This document shows positions 56,349-64,000 of a stretch of DNA of 64,000 bases, in pieces (the stretch's first letter is position 1; the number at the start of each line of letters is the position of its first letter). The DNA comes from Fusarium oxysporum f. sp. lycopersici 4287 (taxonomy: Eukaryota > Ascomycota > Sordariomycetes > Hypocreales > Nectriaceae), in contig NC_030988.1 in assembly GCF_000149955.1 (NCBI RefSeq), forward strand, positions 1,574,109 to 1,638,108, read 5' to 3'. Made by a program: the position numbers and the translations under genes. The notes below the pieces were generated by a model, which was given only the letters and a program-made list of their open reading frames with translations, was not told the DNA's origin and did no database searches.

Positions 56349-57178
56349 TCAACAAGATAACCGCAGATGGGTCGCTTCTGTAACCGAATGCCTGCTTAGC
56401 GGCTGCATCTTATCTACTCTTGCCGTTTTGCTGCACCATACTAACTTTGATGTCCTGTCGACACCTCTGTTTGATTTGCAAAGGTTTCGGGGAGTTCGGG
56501 AATAAGCGATCGAATCGAGGGTAGTCGACGTTGAAGGGCTGGAGGTACGCGTCGTACCAGTGGACGTTGAAGCCATTCTCCATGGCAATAGGTTTCGACA
56601 TTTATTCTCTGAACCCCGGGGCTTCTCGGCGCACCGCTTCTGTGCGAGACCAAGGCTCGAGTAACCCGATGCTTGACAGAATGGGTTGATAAGCCTCCCT
56701 GTGGCTGGTTTCCCTGATGATCCTGAAACCGCCATGTGGACATCATTTGTAATTGTCCGTGGCATGACCTTGATCTTTGTTGGCCGAATATCGCAGGCGC
56801 ACATCCTGGCTTCAGCCGCCTATGTTTGGTGTTTCTGGTCCAGGCTGGAGCCGACACTGGTACCTCTGGTTCGTGGATAGGAGCGGACATGAACGGTCCT
56901 GGCTCTTGGTGTTCTTGACTGTGCTGCCCTTGTCCTGTCATGACCCTTTGACACATTTCTGGTTTTGGATGCAGATGCTTCTCTAAAGGGACATCCACGG
57001 ATTGCAAGACAGCGGGATTGATATACATGCTCGCGGCAGGAATCAACCCGTACTGCTGCACCATAGTGTTGCTACAAGATGAGAACCCCTGGTCTCCCAC
57101 AGAGTGAACCATGTTTTGAATGCTCAGAGGGTGAGGCTGGCGAGTTCCAGGATGTACGGAAGAATGGGGTGCTGCCAT
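56349..57178 (-). pseudogene. Decayed gene with a zinc-cluster-like basic motif
   Basis: From ATG 57178 a Pro/Gln/His-rich frame (SIQNMVHSVGDQG, QYGLIPAASMYINPAV, EKHLHPKPEMC) runs into TKHRRLKPGC near 56840. In many fungal Zn(II)2Cys6 factors a basic KHRR-x-x-x-GC segment directly precedes the CxxC of the zinc cluster. Here the sequence after GC is broken among the three frames; one frame continues CACDIRPTKIK and another GHATDNYK. This is why I suspect a decayed zinc-cluster factor, but the cluster cannot be confirmed. A short independent frame with ATG at 56601 (MSKPIAMENGFNVHWYDAY, DYPRFDRLFPNSPKPLQIKQ, 63 aa) overlaps the end and may be a separate exon. The open minus frame further upstream to 57667 lacks an ATG and is not counted. 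Confidence 0.4.
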
Positions 57179-57705
57179 TGTATAAAGTCTTTCAGCTTCT
57201 TCTTGCAAGTGATAAAAAGTGTTGGCAGTGTGTGCAGCATACAGTACGCAAGCATAGGAATATGACAATCGATACAGTTTCTTTGTGGTGCTATTGAATG
57301 GCGAAGTTATCTTGCAGTATAGCCTATTATATCTATATGCGCAGCTGTATATATTTGACTCTAATACGATACCTATGGGACACAGAACCGTAGAGGTATA
57401 TTTTGGACGATACATGTAGCGAAGTCTTAGACGTGGGGCGGACTCTATCCATGTGAAAGATACAGGTTGGTCCATTCTGGACGATGCGTACTGCAAACAG
57501 CAAGTTTTGGATTTCGGAAAACAACAGGATTCTACAGCAAGACTACCTGCCCTCTGAGAGATTTCCTCGACCGAGAGATCGTGGTAGTCGGGTTTGCTCT
57601 TGCTCCCAACTTGTACCGGCATCTTCAGAACTGTACTTGGGGATCTGAAACGGTTTCGCCCTAACACCGGACATCAAGGTGTGGCACACTATTCATCGCG
57701 TGTTC

Positions 57706-58675
57706 CTAAGTAGTATCCTCGTCTATCTTCTCCATGCTGTGATTCCATTTGGACACTATACTAGGCCAGTGAGGTGGCAGTCTCGACGATCCCAGCACGA
57801 CCAGAGGTGCCGCCTCTTGTTGGTACTTCGTTGCACTAGCCTGACCATCAGACCGCTCAACCAGAATTCTCAAGGTCTCATTGCCAAACATCGCTCCTTC
57901 GAGACGGCTATGTATTCTATCCTCGGACAAGCCCTTTACCATAGCGAGGGTACAGACGAAGACCAGCGCGCGGCACATGCCTATGCGGGCGATGCGTGAT
58001 GCAACAATCAGCAGGCAGTCTGACCCGAGTCTCGAACGCATCCAGTGATTGAGTTCATGGATGTTTGGACGGGACGATAGTCCTGTCAACATTATTTTCT
58101 GCGTCCTCTCGACCTTAGCTTTGGGCAGGTCCAACCTGATCCAGTCGATCAGATCGTCCCAGCGTCGCAGTGATCCTTTGACGTGGCTAGAGTATATCCT
58201 GGCAAACCTGGGCTGGGTCAACGTGCAATCTATAACCTCGAGCTTGATGCTCCTCAGCTTGTTGACGGCTGAGTATTCCAGCTTTGGGTGAAGTTGCTTC
58301 ACTTCTTGTAGAATCTCTAGAATCACCTAATTAGGCATCATCGAACAAAAGTGATAGGTGCAAAGTGAAGACGGACCAAGTGCAATTCCAAAGTCCCTCT
58401 CGTACTCGAAACAAATCCATCCTGAGCGGGCGTCATTGTGAAATTGCCAATCTATAACGCCACAGTCTTGTAACCAGTAACTTATGAGCTCTCGTGCCCC
58501 GCCAAAGGTAATCTAATAGTTTGTAAGTGATTTGAGGCACTGTGGCGGAGTATAGGTATAGGAATCGCTCTCAGAAATCGTTTACATTATATATGGGAAT
58601 GTAGTAGCGTTCACTACTACGACCAGCCGGGACATCAATAAGATGTGTCGGCAGATCCAGAGAAATCCGTGGCAT
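57706..58675 (-). CDS. Three-exon protein with RRM-like N-terminus, 278 aa
   Basis: Exons 58675-58586, 58512-58377 and 58316-57706 join in phase to 278 codons; introns are 73 nt (GTAAAC...TTAG) and 60 nt (GTCCGT...CTAG). The first exon starts MPRISLDLPTHLIDVPAG. Residues about 24-80 (RYYIPIYNITFGGARELI, then VIDWQF, SGWICFEYER, ALEILQEV) show the beta-alpha-beta-beta-alpha order of an RNA-recognition motif, with a hydrophobic strand at the RNP2 place and SGWICFEYE at the RNP1 place; aromatic residues sit where RNA-contact positions fall. This is a fold-level reading, not a motif match. The rest is helical with a Cys/Leu-rich segment. The second donor is GTCCGT, unusual, which is the weakest junction. 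I would not assign a function beyond possible RNA binding. Confidence 0.6.
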
Positions 58676-59052
58676 GCTCTCGTGTTATCTTCTCGGATTC
58701 CAGAGTTCTCGGGTAGTGCTTTGGAGAATGAGAAGTGGAAAGAGATGATGCTACTGCCAAAGACATAAGGAAGGGAGGGTTTATTTCTTATGAAAGGGAA
58801 CAGATGTTTTGCGACAAACTAGGATCAATTCTCCCATAGAAAGGAAAGGCCAATCCTAGATTTCTATATTCAGCAGTTCTGGCTACCAGCCCTCTCTCCC
58901 GGCATGGAAAATTGAAGCACGTATGCTCCCTAAGCGATAATCGATCTAACCAGTCCCGAAAAAGACGAACTTCACCAAGCTAACATATAGATATAACCAT
59001 CTAGTTTTATACAAAAAAAAGACTCATCATAACTAGACCAAGTACATACAGT
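58676..59052. other. Intergenic
   Basis: About 380 bases; promoter of the RRM-like gene and 3' flank of the next gene. Nothing further seen. Confidence 0.45.
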
Positions 59053-59499
59053 TCAAGTCCGCCTAGGCCACGTCGTCACGGACACCGCGTCGGCATGCGC
59101 CGCTTCTTCATCTTCCTCATCGTCACTTGAGGGGATCCACAGACAGCGGAGGTCCTCATCCTCCCCATCTTCTCGACATGGATGATTATGGGTAAACTCG
59201 ATGGATATGGATATGTGATTATCCTCTTTACGATCATTCGTAGTTCTCGGCTCGACCCTGCTCTGAACGGCATGTGATAGCGAGTCGAGGGTATGGCTAA
59301 TCACGGAGTCATCGATCCTGTGAATGGATTCACTACTGGGTACCTGAACGTAAAGATTTGGCGATTTATCTGGTGCCTTCACTAGCTTCTTGATCCTCTC
59401 CCATGCTTTGACTTCTTTCGTAGGGCCATACGTCTCATCCACAATGCGGCGTCGCAGCGTTCTTTTCTTGTCAATTCTAGTGTATTCACTACGAATCAT
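59053..59499 (-). CDS. Small basic-then-acidic protein, 148 aa
   Basis: Intact frame from ATG 59497-59499. The first 45 residues are basic (RSEYTRIDKKRTLRRRIVD, WERIKKLVKAPDK) and the last 40 strongly acidic (EDGEDEDLRCLWIPSSDDEEDEEA). No signal peptide, no membrane span and no recognised domain. Charge segregation is common in nuclear proteins, but this is inference. Conservation would decide whether it is a real gene. Confidence 0.5.
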   Translation of the reverse strand: MIRSEYTRIDKKRTLRRRIVDETYGPTKEVKAWERIKKLVKAPDKSPNLYVQVPSSESIHRIDDSVISHTLDSLSHAVQSRVEPRTTNDRKEDNHISISIEFTHNHPCREDGEDEDLRCLWIPSSDDEEDEEAAHADAVSVTTWPRRT

Positions 59500-60058
59500 C
59501 GATTCCTAGAGAGTGATGGATACGAACATCGCCGAACATGGCAATAGTGCATATTTAAGCATTCCAAGGGGATCCAAGAGGCCTTTTTCCAATTTCTGAG
59601 CCTAGCTGGTCGTACAGTAAGTACTTCCCTTTTTGATACGCGACACTTTGAAGATTCGTTCTTTCGATTGAGCCGGGTCTCATCCTATTTTAGCCTCTGG
59701 ATAATTTCTGTTGTTCGCAAATCTCTCTTCCTTTGCTTCTGCGGCAGATATAGCAGAACCTGGTCCAGCATCTTGCGCTTTCCGTCTGATCTGAGCAATC
59801 TATCCAGTGTAGAGCCTTCGAGACGATAATGCTTTGGCGGGCTGGGGTCACAATACAAGTCGGCAGTGGGCTTAGACACAGAGCTGCGGAATATGCATCC
59901 CCCAAGTCAAGGGTGACTTTAATCTGTCACGTACGAATACTGACGATCCAGATTCGCTATGGCGCTTTAAAATACCAGTGTTTCAGTGGGGAGCAGGAAA
60001 TTCAGGAAGCCTATGATGACAATAGAGTCGGAAGTATTCATATACAGTATTGTAGCGC
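59500..60058. other. Intergenic
   Basis: Only short frames; no repeat or RNA gene recognised. Confidence 0.45.
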
Positions 60059-60630
60059 TTAGTGGTTGTTTGTAATGGTGCTCCTCTCAGTACAAGTCAT
60101 CTCCACATCCTCTGCGTCCTCCTTCATATCAAAATCATCATCCGGCGGCGGCCATAACACGATCGTCGGAATACACATTTCGTTGTCCCTCGACGCCTCT
60201 TCATTGTCTATATCCATCGGCTCGAACTGAGCGCCAGTGTCCATCGCTTGTCCGGTCACTTGTGTACCATGTCTTTGATTAGCTTCCAATTTCTCGGTCT
60301 TCTCTTGCTGACGAAGCGCCTGAGGATTTTCTCTCCGCGGAAATAGTGACTGTAGGGCAGGTAGTGACCTTACGTTCTGTTTTCGCATCAAACCAATTAT
60401 ATGCATGCCAGGTTGAGAGCGGACAGGATGCGGAGGTGACAAGTTTCACATCGGCAGGGCGAGCAGGGCTTAAATAGCAAACGAGTGACTTTGTTTTGTC
60501 CACATGAAACGAGACGGAGCTGACGACCTTTCTTACTTTCTAACACTATGAGCTTGATACCGTTCATCCTGTACATGCTGCAGTCATGTTCGTCTGGTTC
60601 TGGCTTCTTCCTCCCATTCATGCCATCCAT
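60059..60630 (-). CDS. Uncertain small gene, frames not joined
   Basis: Two minus frames look protein-like. One begins at ATG 60630 (MDGMNGRKKPEPDEHDCSMY, then LIVLESKKGRQLRLVSCGQN and CSPCRCETC). The other is open from about 60442 (without an ATG at its start) to 60059 and reads SLFPRRENPQALRQQEKTEKL, GAQFEPMDIDNEEASRDNE and an acidic DDDFDMKEDAEDVEM. I tested GTAAGA and GTGAAA donors with the two acceptors near 60350-60390; none keeps both frames open. They may be separate genes, a decayed gene or need an intron I do not see. Confidence 0.3.
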
Positions 60631-61122
60631 GGTCTATGTTCTGTCAGCTCTCAGTATGAGTACTTGGCATAAAGACGTAAGGGTGTTTCCGACATTATGA
60701 ATTAGATTTTGCTAATTTCTCACATGTATTGGGACATCTACGACGACCGTCTGTGCACGTGCACTTCTCACCAAACCAGATGCAGAATCAAGCTCTTCCT
60801 TAAACGGTAAGAAGCTTCCCAGGTAGTGGGAGCAATTATGGAACAACGCCAGGCGCATTAGTTTTACAGTACCTAGGCCAATAAATAAGTCTATTTGATC
60901 TATCGTTCCTTTCTTTCTTCTTCTACGCATCTCGTCATCTTTTTCTCTCAAGACATCCATCGAGACATCATCAAGACATCCATCAAAATTTATCGTGCTG
61001 TTCCTTTTCTGCCCTCTTCATTTTCGTTCTTGAATAAATAAAAGAGAGGAGAAAGAAAGTACAACTACGAGCACATCAGAGAAGGCCGATCAAGAAGACC
61101 GGTGTACGCTTGAAGTTCATAC
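60631..61122. other. Intergenic
   Basis: A short minus frame from ATG 60960 to 60712 (MDVLREKDDEMRRRRKKGTI) is open but has no motif; I leave it uncalled. The 3' flank of the MADS-like gene lies at the right. Confidence 0.4.
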
Positions 61123-62848
61123 TCAACAGGCCGGCATCGCGGGCGGCATACCGATCATGCCCTGACTTCCCATTGGCCAACTTGTATTATTGTTCATATC
61201 TGGTCCAGCATCCTCGTAACAATTCATCTGAGACAATGCTCTAGTGATGATCGATAACAGCGGGTTTCCAGCAAATTGACCCGGCTGCGGTCCGTCCTCT
61301 GCCGTCGTCGTGGTATGTTTCGAACTGTCAGGCCAACCTGTCGCAGCGGCCGACCGCGGGCTAGGATGAGTCTCGTCTGATAGAGTCCGCGCTTGCATCT
61401 CAATGTCACTCTTCGACTGGGCGGAGGGCATGTGGCTGTCGCTGGCTGCCGCAGCCGTGGACTGTGTAACTTTTGCGGCTCCATTGCCAGCATCAGCAAT
61501 AGCGTCGGTGTCGCGGTTCGCCAGTCCACCGTCGCCCAGACCTCCCTCGGCTTCGATGGGAGCCTGACGGACGACATGTGGGTCGGTTGAGGGAAGATGC
61601 ATCATATCGATGGGCAGGTGACCGTTGTCAAGTTGATCCATCATCTCCATGCCCAAGTCCACGTTCATGTCCATACCCATGTTGTCTAGATCAAACTCCA
61701 GCATGTCACCCCAGTGATGTGCGCCAGGGAAATCTGTCACTTGGCCAAAGTCCATCATAGCCGACTGCATCCAGTCATCTTCTGCCATCGCCGTCGTCAG
61801 ATCGACAGATCCTGGCTCATCGCCGTGACTACGCTGGACTGCATCATCCGACTGGCCATTCATAGCCATGGAAGCAAAGGGTGCGGTCGGCTCACACCAC
61901 AGCTCGCCTTCCGCATCCTCGTCTGCCATAGAAGTGTATGGCATCACGGTGTGCTGATCATCTGGTACATCATCATGAAGATGACTCGAGGCAGCATTGT
62001 TCAGTTCCGCCGGCTCGCTTCGATCGGGAACCTCACGACGACGACCACCGCCTCCGTAACCGTGGTTATGGTCATCATCTTCGCCGTTGCCGTTGCCGCT
62101 GTCGTTGTCGTCGATATGACCGTCGATATGACCATCGGTACTGTCAATACCGCGAACAGCATGATCCGCGCAAGCGTCGAGGCGTGCTTCCCTTCGGATT
62201 CTTGTCTCGGTCTCTCCGGGGCCGGCATTGTCACGACCCCGGCGTCGGGTCACCCTCGGCGCTGGACTGGCTGGAACGTCCCGGGTACTCTCACCATCGT
62301 CTTCGGCTTCGGATTCGCCGTCGCCGGCGACGATGATTTGCGGCTGGGTCGGCGAGGCGCCAGACCCTGATGAGCCATCGCCCTGACGACCTCTGCTGCG
62401 AAGACTGAGCACACGGGGTGATGGCTTCGGCGCTGGTTTGGTGACCCGGCACGGCTTCGTATTGGCCGCCTGCTTCCGTTGTCTCGCTGGCCTCAGAACA
62501 AGCTCGCCATTAGACACAACCTGCCTCCGCCAAATATCGTGAATCTGTAACCACCATCCCGGTCAGCGACTCGCCCAATCGGCTTCTTCAGGCTCCATGC
62601 TTCTGCGCTTCTGAACCTACCACGTCGTTCGTGTTTTCCGGCAGCGATTCCCCGTCTGGGGTGTACACTGAGCCGTCCCAGAATCCATGGATCTTGTTGT
62701 AGAACGCAAGCACGGCGATCGTACCGCAGTCTTTGCCAAACTGATAGTTCTTCTTGATCGCCGTCATGCCTCTCTTGCGCATGGTCTGGCTCACCCATCC
62801 TCGATCTTCTGGGTGGGGGGACCTGGAACGAGTCTTCCGAGGCGCCAT
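61123..62848 (-). CDS. MADS-like transcription factor, two exons, 549 aa
   Basis: Exon 1 is 62848-62621 (76 codons) and exon 2 is 62544-61123. The 76-nt intron 62620-62545 (GTAGGT...TTACAG) joins PENTNDV to IHDIWRRQVVSNGE in frame. Residues about 20-62 (SQTMRKRGMTAIKKNYQF, then KDCGTIAVLAFYNKIHGFW) fit the MADS pattern: T-x-x-KR-x-G-x-x-KK, a Cys, then I/V-A-x-x-x-F/Y. It is a divergent MADS box, lacking the usual N-terminal RGR. Exon 2 is basic at first (RPARQRKQAANTKP), then strongly Asp/Gly/Met-rich (DMLEFDLDNMGMDMNVDL, EMMDQLDN), resembling an activation region, and ends in Met/Pro-rich sequence. DNA binding and dimerisation are known for the family and inferred here. Start codon 62846-62848 is the first ATG. 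Confidence 0.75.
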
Positions 62849-63391
62849 GTCTGCCTCTTCAGCCGGAAAGGAAGCAGAGACGAAACAGTATCGTCTTGGT
62901 CTCGATGTTGTTCCAAGATATGGAAGCTGTGTATATATCGAACGTACACTATCTTTTGAACGAACGGCGGAATTAAGTGGATGAATCGTCCTGTCCCGAA
63001 CCGGACTCGCGACTCTCTTGCAGCACAGAACGACCCATTTCGCCCGCTATGCTTTCTTGCCAGGCCAATGTCTTGATTCGAGTTCATTTTCGGCCTTCTT
63101 TCGTCGTCGAGCCATTGCCGAACTTTCCAGACTTGCCATGCCAAGGACTGTTGGTCGGTCGTCGTGCAGCGGAACGGGTCATGTCGGTGTTACTCCATGG
63201 TCGTTGCAAAAATCCTCATTCAATCTGGGTCCAATTTCAACCTCTCCATCGCGTACCAGAGTGTCGGGACGAAAGCAACGTCAAGATAGGTCGAAAAGAT
63301 GAAGCGAGGGAGATGGATGAGGAATATGAGACGCAAACCCATGAAAGAGGTGGGTCAAGTGTCTGCTAAAGCCAACACCTCTTTCGAATCC
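62849..63391. other. Upstream region of the MADS-like gene
   Basis: About 540 bases without a supported gene; presumably promoter. Short frames on both strands. Confidence 0.45.
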
Positions 63392-63740
63392 CTGGTTGTG
63401 GATCCAATCTCACGATGCCGTTGTCGATCGTGTTCTTCAACGTCCTATTTCCGCCTTCCGCTCTTCCGTATATTGCTTGCGCCCACCTATTGCAGTCCCG
63501 CTCAGCGCCAAGGTTACATCGGCAGTTGCGATCGACGTGCTCTGCATTGAACCCACATCACGTGGCACAATAACTGCCAAAACGGACTTTTAACCGATCT
63601 AGTGGCCGGGCCCTTGAGCTCTTGGCGGCGGCACATTTCTGCCGCTGTTGGATACTAGCTAGTGTAGGGTAGGTAACCTGTAGTTTCGTTGCTGTCCAAT
63701 GGTCAAGTCCGATGCGCTACTGGATGTTCTACAGTTCAAT
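63392..63740 (-). repeat. 350-bp dispersed sequence (right copy), uninterrupted
   Basis: Inverted counterpart of 38031-38138 plus 38810-39073. It holds the intact target GGCAGAAATGTGCC once (as its complement near 63640-63653), so it represents the state before the 38-kb retroposon inserted. It is more GC-rich than the left copy in places. Confidence 0.8.
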
Positions 63741-64000
63741 GTATAGTATAGTGCATAGGCATTTTCCTCCTTGCGACAACATTCTCTTTATTTCTAAGAT
63801 AGTTGTGTCTTGGAGGTACATATATCTACCTTTTAGACAGATATATCGTCCACTTTAGGTGGCAGAATTGGCCGATAAGCCTACTCCTAGCCGCAAAGGA
63901 GATGTACCTAGAAAGTATATGCGAGCATAAGCACTAGTCCCAATGTAGTTGCGTTCAATGCGAGTCAGCCTTACAGTGACCTTCTACAAGCCGTAAACCC
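63741..64000. other. AT-rich window end
   Basis: 260 bases with no gene or repeat recognised. Confidence 0.4.

Noticed and set aside
57179..57667. Upstream extension of the 56.3-57.2 kb frame
   Set aside because: The open frame starts with GTG, and residues before the Met at 57178 are Cys/Tyr/Arg-rich without protein-like pattern; the ATG at 57178 is a better start.
60059..60442. 127-aa ORF taken as a complete gene
   Set aside because: Its first codon is TTG, not ATG, so the start is not genuine; kept only as part of an uncertain gene.

Overview
The window reads as nuclear DNA of a filamentous ascomycete. Genes carry short introns (about 47-91 nt) with GTRNGT donors, CTNAC-like branch sites and AG acceptors. 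The families are typical of Sordariomycetes (F-box, fungal C2H2-type finger, bZIP, Ste23, DUF3455, DHA2 MFS, TM2, a MADS-like factor). A fungal Helitron and a 671-bp tailed retroposon similar in size to the Fusarium SINE Foxy make Fusarium or a close hypocrealean relative my best guess. That is inference from recalled families, not a search. One assembly gap of 100 N lies at 23316-23415.

Layout. 0.4-1.7 kb: bZIP factor (-). 5.4-10.4 kb: long WD40/alpha-solenoid gene (+) with four in-frame stops. 11.2-13.1 kb: intact two-exon F-box gene (-), divergent from a zinc-finger gene at 13.5-14.4 kb (+). 16.6-18.1 kb: a coding frame split by a 759-bp hAT element with a perfect 8-bp target duplication. 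20.3-23.3 kb: Ste23 (insulin-degrading-enzyme family) pseudogene ending at the gap. 23.9-25.0 kb: orphan gene (-). 27.2-32.9 kb: frameshifted Helitron Rep/helicase (-). 34.2-36.0 kb: two spliced orphan genes (-). 36.3-42.3 kb: repeat-rich tract with two copies of one block, each holding a different tandem repeat at the same position, a retroposon with a 14-bp target duplication, and a 201-aa ORF.

43.2-63.8 kb is more gene-like: an FAD oxidoreductase with a single TGA, a DUF3455 secreted protein with one frameshift, a secreted Ser/Thr-rich protein with a LysM-like start, an orphan C-terminal exon, a DHA2 MFS transporter whose first splice does not resolve, a four-helix membrane protein, a TM2-domain protein, a decayed gene with a zinc-cluster-like basic motif, a three-exon gene with an RRM-like N-terminus, a small acidic protein and a two-exon MADS-like protein. 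A 350-bp sequence near the right end is an inverted copy of the host sequence around the 38-kb retroposon and supplies its empty site.

The genes do not form one recognisable pathway or cluster. The main signal is a mixture of intact orphan genes and recently broken genes. Most premature stops can be explained by C-to-T or G-to-A changes, as in repeat-induced point mutation or cytosine deamination, alongside several mobile-element insertions. This suits an accessory or subtelomeric-like compartment rather than a conserved core region. I found no rRNA, tRNA or CRISPR.
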